Assembly: GCA_964393895.1 (NCBI GenBank)
Contig: CAYMWP010000026.1
Span: 1-38,072 of the forward strand
Length of the DNA stretch: 38,072 nt
Source of the DNA: B4-G1 sp964393895
GTDB taxonomy: Bacteria; Chloroflexota; Anaerolineae; B4-G1
Reading direction: 5' to 3'
Both the position numbers and the translations under genes were made by a program. Positions 14,277-21,917 of this stretch are shown piece by piece; within the stretch, counting starts at the first letter, position 1, and each line of letters opens with the position of its first letter. The notes under the pieces were generated by a model, which saw nothing but the letters and a program-made list of their open reading frames with translations, did not search any database and was not told the origin of the DNA.

Positions 14277-14907
14277 CGCGTTTTACGTGTTCTAGTCTCG
14301 CCCGTACCACTGTTCTGATTTCAGCCTGCACCTCCTCGACCGAGCGAGCGGCCTCTATCACCACCCACCGCTCCGGCTCCTGCTCGACCAGTTTCAGGTA
14401 GCCGGCCCGCACTCGCTGGTGGAACTCGAGCGCCTCCGCGTCCAAGCGATTCCACTCATCTCCACCCAACCGCCGACGTTGTAAGCCCTCTTCGGGCGTG
14501 ATGTCGAGGTAGACCGTCAGGGCGGGCGTGAGATCACCGGTGGCAAAGGCCGTGATCGCCCGCAGCACCCCCAGATCGAGCCCCCGCCCATATCCCTGGT
14601 AGGCCAGTGTGCTATCGTAATAGCGATCACTGATGACGACTTTGCCGGCCGCCAGCGAAGGTCGGATGAACTGGGCCACGTGTTGGGCGCGGGAGGCGGA
14701 GTAGAGCAGGATTTCGGTTCGAGCGTCCATCGCCGTGTTGTACGGGTCGTGCAGCACGGCGCGGATCTGGTCGCCAATCTCGGTGCCGCCCGGCTCGCGG
14801 GTCAGCGCCACCTCGCGCCCCTGCCGGCGCAGCCACTCTGTCAGCAAAAAGATCTGGGTGGTCTTGCCGCTACCATCGGGTCCCTCGAAGGTGATGAACA
14901 AGCTCAT
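14269..14907 (-). CDS. tmk: Thymidylate kinase
   Basis: 212 residues, normal for the enzyme that phosphorylates dTMP to dTDP. P-loop FEGPDGSGKTT at residues 7-17, the dTMP-binding LTREPGGTEIGDQIR, the DRY motif VVISDRYYDSTLAYQGYGRG and a LID segment QRRRLGGDEWNRLD. The start overlaps the stop of the upstream small gene by 4 bp (ATGA, 14904-14907). Last gene of an operon that begins with the AAA-R3H ATPase. The C-terminal residues HVKRDA come from the hairpin repeat. Confidence 0.95.
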   Translation of the reverse strand: MSLFITFEGPDGSGKTTQIFLLTEWLRRQGREVALTREPGGTEIGDQIRAVLHDPYNTAMDARTEILLYSASRAQHVAQFIRPSLAAGKVVISDRYYDSTLAYQGYGRGLDLGVLRAITAFATGDLTPALTVYLDITPEEGLQRRRLGGDEWNRLDAEALEFHQRVRAGYLKLVEQEPERWVVIEAARSVEEVQAEIRTVVRARLEHVKRDA

Positions 14908-15281
14908 ACCGTGTCCTTTGCCGTGACGATGGACACAAACTCGACAAAAGTCATCTCGCCAGTCAGCGTGACCTCACCAGCCTCGTGCAGATGCGGAATT
15001 GGCTCGTAGAGATGTTGGGTAAACTCTCGCCCGTATTTCAAGCGCAACGCCGGTCGGTCCGAATAATTGTCGTAGCCGCGCAACACTTTTCCTTCTCGCA
15101 GCCGGTAGTAAGAGTACCATCGAGTAGTGAGTGTGACTATTTCTGCTGTGCCACACCGGCACTTTAGCCTGAGGAGCGCTCGCTCCTCAGATACGTCAAG
15201 CCGAATAACAACGACATCGGAGAAAGCAGCACGAGCAAGGGTCAGGAGCTGCTCAAGATGTCGTTTAGCTGCTGCGTCCAC
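14904..15281 (-). CDS. Small protein, possible TumE/DUF6516-like toxin
   Basis: 125 residues. The middle, RWYSYYRLREGKVLRGYDN, followed by PHLHEAGEVTLTGEMTFVEFV, has the layout of the TumE/DUF6516 family: aromatic strand, YDN, histidine-containing strand. Early cysteines (KCRCG) are unusual. Together with the helical protein encoded just upstream (overlap about 40 bp) it could form a toxin-antitoxin pair lodged in a housekeeping operon before tmk. The similarity is by pattern only, so the assignment is tentative; it may simply be a conserved protein of unknown function. Confidence 0.6.
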   Translation of the reverse strand: MDAAAKRHLEQLLTLARAAFSDVVVIRLDVSEERALLRLKCRCGTAEIVTLTTRWYSYYRLREGKVLRGYDNYSDRPALRLKYGREFTQHLYEPIPHLHEAGEVTLTGEMTFVEFVSIVTAKDTV

Positions 15282-15580
15282 GTTTGCAACTCCTCAGCCC
15301 AATACATCCACTCTAGAGTATCCTGTTCCCACAGCGGGTTAGCCTGACGTACCTGGTCGCAATAGTCTCTGTCTATTTGCACTCGCCGCGAGAACGCAGC
15401 GTAATCTTGATCGTCGTAGGCAGCTTGATATTCTAGAACTTTGGAGCGCGCTAACTTTATGCGCTCAATGATGCGGTCAACCAAATACTGTTCGACAGCC
15501 CGATTGACCGGTTCATTCACTTCACCGAACACTTGTAGCGTGCTGATGTAGCGTTCAGCTAACGCGACTGTCTCCATCAT
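15242..15580 (-). CDS. Small helical protein, possible antitoxin partner
   Basis: 112 residues, almost entirely predicted helix with many charged residues (VDRIIERIKLARSKVLEYQA, EWMYWAEELQTWTQQLNDIL). Two ATGs in tandem at 15580 and 15577; AAGGAGG is correctly placed. It follows the AAA-R3H gene by 9 bp and overlaps the next gene, so expression is coupled. I recognise no family; partner or antitoxin of the downstream protein is inferred from order and size alone. Confidence 0.6.
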   Translation of the reverse strand: MMETVALAERYISTLQVFGEVNEPVNRAVEQYLVDRIIERIKLARSKVLEYQAAYDDQDYAAFSRRVQIDRDYCDQVRQANPLWEQDTLEWMYWAEELQTWTQQLNDILSSS

Positions 15581-15589
15581 CCTGCCTCC

Positions 15590-17134
15590 TTATGCCCAAT
15601 AGATACACACCCGCCGGTTGGGCTCTTTCCCCCGCGAGGCCGAGGCCAGGTCAGCAGCGCGGGCCAGTTCGTGCTGGCGACGGCGGACGTAGCTGTTCTG
15701 AGGGGCAAGCTCGATCTCTGGCGCGCCGCTCTGTACCTGCCGGATGGCCTCCTCCGCCTCACGCAGCGCCTGGCCCAGCGAATCATCGGTCGAGTAACTT
15801 TCCCGGTCAAAGATGTCGCTCAAGCAGGCCTCCATCTGGGCGACGGTGTTGGCCCGCATGACATAGATGGGCAGCCCGCGCTGCTCCGCATCCACGACCA
15901 GGCGGGGGCGTTTGTGGTAAAAACGCTTGGTGGTGACCAGTACCTCGGCCTGCCCCGGATCCTTGACCAGGTAGACGGGCACGTGCATATGGCGGGCGGC
16001 GCGCTCCAGCCGGTTGCGAGCGATACCGTAGGGGAAAATCTTGACCGGTTCCAGCTGCTCCCGCACCACGCGCACCGGGCTGGGAGACGCAGGGCCGGGC
16101 CGTCCGCTCTCGCGCTCCTCCAAGGAGGGCGGGGTGGTTTTCTCCTTGTGGATCTCGCCGCTGGCGTCACGATAGCGCAATTCCGCCTGCGACGGCTTGC
16201 CGCGAAGCAGTCCGTCCACCGACTCGGCCACGCTATAGTGGATGAGCAAGCGCTGCCGGTCCTGGATCTCGATCAGCACGTCGAAGGTGGGCGGAGCGCG
16301 GCGTTCCAGGATCGTCTTTTGGGTTCCCCGGCGGCGGGCCTCCTCGTCGGAGAGAGTCACGCTCTCGACTCCGCCCAGCAGGTCAGATAGGGTCGGGTTC
16401 AGAAGGAGGTTGTCCAGTGTGTTGCCGTGGGCGGTGGCGATCAACTGCACTCCCCGCTCGGCGATGGTGCGCGCGGCCATCGCTTCCAGTTCTCGCCCGA
16501 TCTCGTCAATGATGATGACCTCGGGGTTATGGTTCTCCACTGCCTCGATCATCACCTCGTGCTGAAGGGAGGGCATCTCCACCTGCATGCGGCGAGCGCG
16601 GCCGACGGCCGGGTGCGGGATGTCCCCGTCGCCGCCGATCTCGTTGGACGTGTCCACGACGATGGCGCGTTTTTTATCCGCCAGCACCCGGGCCGCCTCG
16701 CGCAGCATCGTCGTCTTGCCGACGCCTGGTCGCCCCAGCAAGAGGACGCTCTTGCCGCCCTCGATGATATCCTGGATGATGGCGATGGTGCCGTAGACGG
16801 CGCGCCCCACGCGGCACGTGATGCCGACCACGTCACTCTGGCGATTGCGAATGGCCGCGATGCGGTGGAGCGTGCGGGCGATGCCAGCCCGGTTGTCGGC
16901 GTCAAACTCTCCCACCCGGCTCACCACGTATTGAACCTCCTCGTGGGCCACTTCCGTTTCCCGCAACACTATCTCTCCGTCGGTGTAACGTGCGGTGGGC
17001 ACGCGGCCCAGGTCCAGGATGACTTCCAACAGTTCATCCCGCCGGCCGATTTGCTTGACGGCAGCGCGGATGTCCTCCGGTAGGACGGATAGCAGGGCGT
17101 CCAGGTCGTCGGTGATGTGGTTGTGGTAACTCAC
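15590..17134 (-). CDS. AAA ATPase with C-terminal R3H domain (SpoIIIAA/Ycf45-like)
   Basis: 514 residues. The ATPase core resembles SpoIIIAA and the cyanobacterial/plastid Ycf45 proteins: Walker A GRPGVGKTTMLRE (residues 134-146), VVDTSNEIGGDGDIPHPAVG, Walker B EVIIIDEIG, and ATAHGNTLDNLLLNPTLSDL. The C-terminal part (VKIFPYGIARNRLERAARHM to MEACLSDIF) has a putative KH/R3H-like single-stranded nucleic-acid-binding layout. The role is not known; RNA or ssDNA remodelling is plausible. I chose the GTG at 17134 because the upstream ATG at 17215 overlaps the -10 box of the promoter. First gene of the operon ending in tmk. Confidence 0.85.
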   Translation of the reverse strand: MSYHNHITDDLDALLSVLPEDIRAAVKQIGRRDELLEVILDLGRVPTARYTDGEIVLRETEVAHEEVQYVVSRVGEFDADNRAGIARTLHRIAAIRNRQSDVVGITCRVGRAVYGTIAIIQDIIEGGKSVLLLGRPGVGKTTMLREAARVLADKKRAIVVDTSNEIGGDGDIPHPAVGRARRMQVEMPSLQHEVMIEAVENHNPEVIIIDEIGRELEAMAARTIAERGVQLIATAHGNTLDNLLLNPTLSDLLGGVESVTLSDEEARRRGTQKTILERRAPPTFDVLIEIQDRQRLLIHYSVAESVDGLLRGKPSQAELRYRDASGEIHKEKTTPPSLEERESGRPGPASPSPVRVVREQLEPVKIFPYGIARNRLERAARHMHVPVYLVKDPGQAEVLVTTKRFYHKRPRLVVDAEQRGLPIYVMRANTVAQMEACLSDIFDRESYSTDDSLGQALREAEEAIRQVQSGAPEIELAPQNSYVRRRQHELARAADLASASRGKEPNRRVCIYWA

Positions 17135-17213
17135 TTCTATTGCAAAATCCTCCGATTCATCTCTTGTGTGCGGCAGATAACGTCTGGTCCTGGTACACTG
17201 CCTTGTTTCTATC

Positions 17214-17241
17214 ATTGTAACACAGCCTGCCCAAGATACAA
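17214..17241 (-). promoter_or_regulatory. Promoter of the AAA-R3H/tmk operon
   Basis: Minus strand TTGTAT (17236-17241), 16-bp spacer, TACAAT (17214-17219). It is back to back with the lipoprotein promoter and decides against the ATG at 17215 as the start of the AAA-R3H gene. Confidence 0.55.
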
Positions 17242-17278
17242 GCGATTGTGATTGCGCCGCGCCCGTGTTTGCTGGGCG

Positions 17279-17307
17279 TTGCCCTTTGCTCCGGCCTGTG
17301 CTATCAT
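17279..17307 (+). promoter_or_regulatory. Lipoprotein promoter, leaderless configuration
   Basis: TTGCCC at 17279-17284, 17-bp spacer, TATCAT at 17302-17307; the ATG is at 17315, 7 nt later, with no ribosome binding site. Confidence 0.5.
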
Positions 17308-17314
17308 TACCCCT

Positions 17315-18229
17315 ATGACACACAAACTTGACATCCTGATTTGTATCTCACTGGCATTGTTGGCAGCCTGCGCACCGGCGAGCCTGCCGTCCCCCACGCC
17401 TATGCCGCCTACTCCCACCCCATCACCCACGCTCACTCCATCACCCACGCCGACCGCCACCCCGATCCCGCCGTTGGCGCTGACCATTCTCTGGCCCGAG
17501 CAAGTCTCGGCCCTGGAAGCGGTGGACGTTCAGGTGGAGTTGCTGCCTCCGCCGGGCGTCAGCGTGACGGCGACTGTCCGCGCCGCCGTGCTGGACCCAC
17601 AGGGATTTTACTATCGGGGGTCTTTCGACCTGTCGCCGCGAGAGGGAAATCTGTACGCCGCCGCGGAGCCGCTGGAGCTGCCACTCGAACCGGCGGAAGG
17701 GGAATGGAAGTTGGCGGTGTACGCGCACTCTAATCTAGAGATCGAAGGAGAACGGGAGGTGGTTTTCCGGCCGGCGCCTATTCCCTTCCGCGACCTGACG
17801 GACGTTCTGCCGGCCGGCGTAGATATGCGCGTGCCGGAGAGGTTCGTGGAGGCGATCTCCCAGGGAGACCAGGTGGCCGGCGGGCGCGTGTGGCGCTATG
17901 GCGGCGGCGAAGTGTCGCTCTGGTGGGCACCCGGCCCCGTCGAGCCGTTGTTGCTTAACAACGCGCTCGTAATGCTAGAGACGACCCACGACCTTGATGC
18001 AATGCCCCAGGTGACGAGCGTCGAAGAGATGGAATGGCAGGGCCAGACGGGATTTCTCTTCCGAGAGGAGTGGCCCGGGGCCTATGGCGGCCCGGCCAAA
18101 GCGTTGGTGGCGCAAGGGACGGATTACAAATTGTACGTGCTGCGGGTGCGTGCGACGGGCAGCGAGCCGATCCCCGCGCTGCTGCGCCAGGTGTGGGAGA
18201 CGTTCACCTTTGCGCCCAAGAGCTCCTGA
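17315..18229 (+). CDS. Lipoprotein of unknown function
   Basis: 304 residues. A signal sequence (LDILICISLALLAAC) ends in the lipobox LAAC, with the lipidated cysteine at about residue 19. A linker of about 35 residues rich in Pro, Thr and Ser follows, a common surface tether in Chloroflexota. The exported part has an all-beta N-terminal region (LTILWPEQVSALEAVDVQVE) resembling Ig-like or bacterial surface domains and a C-terminal region (PIPFRDLTDVLPAGVDMRVP, then WETFTFAP) with no family I recognise. Single gene, convergent with the L,D-transpeptidase, so a cell-envelope role is plausible but unproven. Confidence 0.8.
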   Translation: MTHKLDILICISLALLAACAPASLPSPTPMPPTPTPSPTLTPSPTPTATPIPPLALTILWPEQVSALEAVDVQVELLPPPGVSVTATVRAAVLDPQGFYYRGSFDLSPREGNLYAAAEPLELPLEPAEGEWKLAVYAHSNLEIEGEREVVFRPAPIPFRDLTDVLPAGVDMRVPERFVEAISQGDQVAGGRVWRYGGGEVSLWWAPGPVEPLLLNNALVMLETTHDLDAMPQVTSVEEMEWQGQTGFLFREEWPGAYGGPAKALVAQGTDYKLYVLRVRATGSEPIPALLRQVWETFTFAPKSS

Positions 18230-18245
18230 AGGTTTTGGAAAACCT
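18230..18245. terminator. AGGTTTT hairpin between convergent genes
   Basis: AGGTTTTGGAAAACCT is a perfect 7-bp stem with a 2-nt loop directly after the lipoprotein stop. It is followed by a second AACCTCTAGGGTT imperfect palindrome. A bidirectional terminator role is inferred from the position. Confidence 0.5.
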
Positions 18246-18266
18246 CTAGGGTTTGGCAGGTTCCTC

Positions 18267-19370
18267 CTAAAAGATGCTGATGGGTGTACCGACCCGCCGG
18301 TCACTCTGAATAAAGTCGTCCTGGTAGCCGCCCACGGGATAAGTCCAGCGGTAGATCCAGCGGGCGGCGGCGGTGGAGACGTTCAGGCAGCCGTGACTGC
18401 GTCGCACGCCAAAGTCGTTGTGCCAGTAGGTGCCGTGAATGGCGGTGCCGCTCAGGTCGAAGAAGGTGTTCCAGGGAATGCCCGGCAGGTCAAAGATCTC
18501 GCCCACCGCCGGCGGGCTATCCCGATACGGCCGGTTGCTCATGTGGCGCGAGGGTTGCTTGAGCAACACGCTCGTCTCTCCGGTGTGTGTAGCCAGGTCT
18601 ACCACCGTCCCGTCTTCCGACTGTGACGTCCCCAACCCGGAGGCCACGAGAGTGGTGAACACGACGCGGGTGCCCTCGTAGCAGGTCAGCCGTTGTTTGT
18701 CCAGGTCTACCGCGATCCGTTTCTCCCCGGCAAAGGGATGGATGGGCGCCATCTCGGCGCGAGGGATGCGGTGCACGTCTCGCGCCAGCACCCATTGGTG
18801 GGTTGGGTCTGTCGGTGGAAATTCGTCAAAGACTTTGTACCAGCCGACGCCGGCCCCATCCTCGAAGGCATCCACGACGTGATAAACCGTGCCGCCGTAA
18901 AAGCGGTAGACCTTGCGGGACTGAGGGTTGGGCTCGGCATAAGCCTCGGTGAAGGGTTGGGAGACCTCGCCCCAAAAGCCCCACTCGCCGACGTCGCGGA
19001 TAAAGGGCTGAGGAGGATAGACGCGCACCGGGAGAACCCAGGCGGAATGGACGTAACCCAGTGGGGTCTCGTACCACAGGTTGTTGTGGGCGCTGAAGGG
19101 GGCGCGCACCTCGCGGGTGATGGGAAAGGTCTGATCGCGAGTGCGCGTGTCCAGCCGGGTGGTGGAGGCGTCCGGTTTCTCGTAAAAGGCCAGGGTGTGA
19201 ATCGCCCGCCCCATCCAGACCCACGCGCCATCGCCCGCCGGGCTTTCATCGTCAGGTTCCGGCGGGACAGGATAGCGAGCGCGGGCGTGAAAGAGAGGCG
19301 AGAGCGCGGCTGCCGTGGTGGTCGCCGCGATCAGCTTGAGCATGTTGCGACGGGTGATGGTTGTAGGCAT
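18267..19370 (-). CDS. Tat-exported L,D-transpeptidase (YkuD family)
   Basis: 367 residues. The N-terminus TTITRRNMLKLIAATTTAAAL carries a twin-arginine signal, so the enzyme is exported folded. The middle contains SH3-like repeats (VRVYPPQPFIRDVGEWGFWG, TVYHVVDAFEDGAG). The C-terminal YkuD catalytic domain starts near KRIAVDLDKQRLTCYEGTRV and has the motif AIHGTYWHNDFGVRRSHGCL with catalytic histidine and SHGC cysteine. It cross-links peptidoglycan or attaches proteins to it, although many Chloroflexota have atypical envelopes. ATG at 19370; the promoter at 19407-19437 carries an operator-like palindrome. Confidence 0.9.
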   Translation of the reverse strand: MPTTITRRNMLKLIAATTTAAALSPLFHARARYPVPPEPDDESPAGDGAWVWMGRAIHTLAFYEKPDASTTRLDTRTRDQTFPITREVRAPFSAHNNLWYETPLGYVHSAWVLPVRVYPPQPFIRDVGEWGFWGEVSQPFTEAYAEPNPQSRKVYRFYGGTVYHVVDAFEDGAGVGWYKVFDEFPPTDPTHQWVLARDVHRIPRAEMAPIHPFAGEKRIAVDLDKQRLTCYEGTRVVFTTLVASGLGTSQSEDGTVVDLATHTGETSVLLKQPSRHMSNRPYRDSPPAVGEIFDLPGIPWNTFFDLSGTAIHGTYWHNDFGVRRSHGCLNVSTAAARWIYRWTYPVGGYQDDFIQSDRRVGTPISIF

Positions 19371-19393
19371 ATTTTACTCCGAGGATGTAGCAT

Positions 19394-19437
19394 ACAGTGT
19401 CACTGTACTATATTCTCCGTTCGGTTTGGGTTACAAA
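19394..19437 (-). promoter_or_regulatory. L,D-transpeptidase promoter with palindromic operator
   Basis: Minus strand TTGTAA (19431-19436), 18-bp spacer, TATAGT (19407-19412). Directly downstream, over the expected transcription start, lies the perfect palindrome TACAGTGTCACTGTA (19393-19407). A repressor bound there would block initiation, so the gene is probably regulated by an unknown dimeric factor. Confidence 0.55.
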
Positions 19438-19534
19438 TTGATTACGGGTTAATTCACACTTGGATACAAATTACGCCCGCGCCGGTAGCGGCGCAGGCGT
19501 GGGGCAGCGAGTCACACGCGCTAAGGGCACACCA

Positions 19535-19825
19535 TCATCCAAACAACGAATCGAGCCGGCGGGCAGATTCCGGATCCTCTTCCATCTCCAGTTCCGGCTG
19601 CTTCACGTCCAGCCATTGGCCCGCAAGTTGGGCGCGCAGGTCTCGTACCTCGCCCGCCAGCAGTTGGGCCAATTCTTCCCATTTCAACAAGCGCCGCTCT
19701 TCCTCGTCGGCGACCTTGATCAGTCGCGCCACGGCCTCGGTTGGGTCCGGCTGCGCCGCCAGCCAATCGGCAGCGCGGCGGTGCTCGGCGTCGCGTGGGT
19801 TGAAATCCAGATGAAAGACGGACAT
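19535..19825 (-). CDS. Small coiled-coil protein downstream of the ParM-like gene
   Basis: 96 residues starting MSVFHLDFNPRDAEHRRAAD. The centre (VADEEERRLLKWEELAQLLA, then GEVRDLRAQLAG) is a likely coiled coil; the tail is acidic (ELEMEEDPESARRLDSLFG). It starts 10 bp after the ParM-like stop, so the two are cotranscribed. No family recognised. By position it could be the adaptor (ParR-like) or a filament regulator, but it lacks an evident ribbon-helix-helix, so that is only a suggestion. Confidence 0.6.
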   Translation of the reverse strand: MSVFHLDFNPRDAEHRRAADWLAAQPDPTEAVARLIKVADEEERRLLKWEELAQLLAGEVRDLRAQLAGQWLDVKQPELEMEEDPESARRLDSLFG

Positions 19826-19835
19826 CGCCCGCTGC

Positions 19836-21719
19836 CTATTCCTCGAAGGTCGCCGGCCGCTGACCAAAGCGATAGAACCCTTCGGCGTTGGCCCAGAAGG
19901 CATCGTCGAGCAAGCGGGCGTGGGGGTACACGTCGTGGATGGCGTCGTACAGGTGCGGGCCTCCCCCGCCGCTCACCATGATCGTATCCAGGCCGGCGCC
20001 AGCACCCCATAGGTCGCGGGCGCGGGCGATGATGGCCGTCTGAATGTCGGCCACGGCCGGCTCTACCAATTTATCCAGCGGCGCCGGCTCGCCGCGCACC
20101 CGTATCTCTCCTGCCTGCAACGCCCGGTCCACCTCGTGGGGCATCAACTCTAGCCTGTGCAAGTCGCCTAGCGCCTGTTGCACCCGGCTCACGACCTCGT
20201 TCCAACCGATGCGAATGGAGCCACTCAATCGCTGCACGTAGCGCAACTCGTCCGAGACGACAAAGTCGGTGGTGTAGGTGCCCACGTCAATGATACCCAC
20301 TCTTCCTTTCTCTATGGCGTCATCGGTGATCTTGCCTTGTTGGTTCAGCAACTCTCGGAACAGCGAGCCAAAGGGCTGCGGCGCGACGAATACCGAATCT
20401 ACGGTGAACTTGAGCGGGCTGCTGGTTTTGATTCGATAGACTCCCTCGAACGATTTGACCACTTCGGCCCGGTCGCCGAAGAATTCCACCGGCAGCCCGG
20501 TGACCACTTGGATACGCTCGTTCTCGACCGCTTTGGACATCTCTACCAGCGCGGCGACGAACAGCATCTTGTAGGTTCGGTCGTGGATCCGGCTGCGATC
20601 AAAGATGGTGGACTGCATACGGCTCTGCAGCAGGGCCTGCCCACCGTAGAAAAAAGCTTGACCTCCATACCGGATCGCATGTTCCTCTTCGCCGTGGATC
20701 AGATCGGTAGCGAAGCGAATTTCCTCGGCCGTGCCAATTACGCTGGGGAACGAGGAGCGCAGGCCGTCGGGGCCGACGCCTTTGGTGTAGCCATACCCAA
20801 TATCAACCGCGATGATCATTGGCTTTCTCCTTTTTCCGGACGATTTATTGGATTTGCGTCTGGAAGAGGTCTTGCTGGCCTCTTTCCTGGGTGTTTTGGG
20901 CCTGGTCGTTTTCTTACGGCCCTTTGTTTTAGCTTGCTCCGTGGGGATAACTTTTTCGGGCGCCGGCGACGTCGGCTCGACAGGTTTTTCCACCGATTTT
21001 TCCTTCGCTGGCTCAATAACTGGGGAGACGGCAGGTGTAGCTCTCTCCGTCGCCGGTGGGACGGTCGCGCTTGGCGCCACCCCGGCCACTTTGGTTATCA
21101 TCGCCTCGATAGCGGATTCCAAGATGTGCGTATCCTCCGGAGCGTCTGGGGTCTCTCGCCAGCCGGGTATGTAGTGCCAATAGTCCGGCCCTTGCTCGCG
21201 AGGGAGAGGTTCGATGTTCTCCTCGGCGCAGCGGCCGTCCAGATCCACCGCTTCTCCCAGGTTGTTTCTATGGTAATGATAGGCCCGGAAAAACCTCTGC
21301 CCATCGCTGAGGATCCACCGCTGGCGCTCTTTCCACGCCGCGAGGCCCGATTGAACCGCCAGGGCCTCGTCCAACTGGGCGGCCAATTTGGCTAGTCGTT
21401 CGCTGGGGAAAACATAGTGATCCGGCTGGTTTTCGAGGTTGAGCAAGTCTGACCGGCTTAACGTGGGCAACGGCTTGCCTTCCGCCACCACCGGATAGTT
21501 GCGCGCCAGGAGAGAGCCAGGTACCAGGGCCACCGTTCCTGGCCTTTCTGAGCTGCCGGTCCAACTGTGCGGCGGCCAGGGCCACGGTTCAGCCTTGCGG
21601 AACCCGGCGCTTCCCGCCATCACTACTTGGTAGAGCACGTTATCGGGGCTTACAAAGAGCGCGCCCTCGGACAATGTCTCTGTGCGGACTGTCTCAGTAG
21701 GTTTATCTGCCAAGCTCAC
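19836..21719 (-). CDS. ParM/StbA-like actin with N-terminal extension
   Basis: 627 residues in one frame. Residues 301-627 are a full actin-fold ATPase of the ParM/archaeal-actin type: phosphate 1 AVDIGYGYTKG (304-314), FPSVIGTAEE, phosphate 2 GIIDVGTYTTDFVV and adenosine motif MVSGGGGPHLYD. Residues 1-210 are a domain I do not recognise (LFVSPDNVLYQVVMAGSAGF, DGQRFFRAYHYHRNNLGEAVDLDG, GPDYWHYIPGWRE). Residues 211-300 are a Pro/Glu then Lys/Arg-rich linker. M301 is preceded by AAGGAG at ideal spacing, so a standalone actin of 327 residues is probably made too. GTG start at 21719. Followed by a coiled-coil gene; likely forms dynamic filaments, for DNA segregation or cell architecture. Confidence 0.8.
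   Translation of the reverse strand: MSLADKPTETVRTETLSEGALFVSPDNVLYQVVMAGSAGFRKAEPWPWPPHSWTGSSERPGTVALVPGSLLARNYPVVAEGKPLPTLSRSDLLNLENQPDHYVFPSERLAKLAAQLDEALAVQSGLAAWKERQRWILSDGQRFFRAYHYHRNNLGEAVDLDGRCAEENIEPLPREQGPDYWHYIPGWRETPDAPEDTHILESAIEAMITKVAGVAPSATVPPATERATPAVSPVIEPAKEKSVEKPVEPTSPAPEKVIPTEQAKTKGRKKTTRPKTPRKEASKTSSRRKSNKSSGKRRKPMIIAVDIGYGYTKGVGPDGLRSSFPSVIGTAEEIRFATDLIHGEEEHAIRYGGQAFFYGGQALLQSRMQSTIFDRSRIHDRTYKMLFVAALVEMSKAVENERIQVVTGLPVEFFGDRAEVVKSFEGVYRIKTSSPLKFTVDSVFVAPQPFGSLFRELLNQQGKITDDAIEKGRVGIIDVGTYTTDFVVSDELRYVQRLSGSIRIGWNEVVSRVQQALGDLHRLELMPHEVDRALQAGEIRVRGEPAPLDKLVEPAVADIQTAIIARARDLWGAGAGLDTIMVSGGGGPHLYDAIHDVYPHARLLDDAFWANAEGFYRFGQRPATFEE
20817..20832 (-). promoter_or_regulatory. 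Internal ribosome binding site and start in the ParM fusion
   Basis: Minus strand AAGGAG (20827-20832), 7 nt, ATG (20817-20819). The same bases encode GKRRKPM in the long frame. The start coincides exactly with the usual N-terminus of ParM-like proteins (MIIAVDIGYG), which argues that it is used. Confidence 0.65.
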
Positions 21720-21850
21720 TCGCTTTTTCTCACTACCTCAAACACTGGGCGGCGATGGAGCAGGGAACGGGTGCTTTTTCTCAACAGTGCCTTATCTTAC
21801 AAGAAACCCGTTCGCCTGTCAAGAATGATCTCGATGTGTCTTTTACCCTA

Positions 21851-21879
21851 TAGACATATCACACTGACTGTGGTATCAT
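21851..21879 (+). promoter_or_regulatory. Promoter for the membrane-anchored protein gene
   Basis: TAGACA at 21851-21856, 17-bp spacer, TATCAT at 21874-21879, with ACTGAC (21863-21868) and GTCAGT (21883-21888) forming an inverted repeat across the -10 box, a possible operator. Confidence 0.5.
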
Positions 21880-21917
21880 TGTGTCAGTCATCCTCTTGCG
21901 AGTCAAACGGGTTGCCG

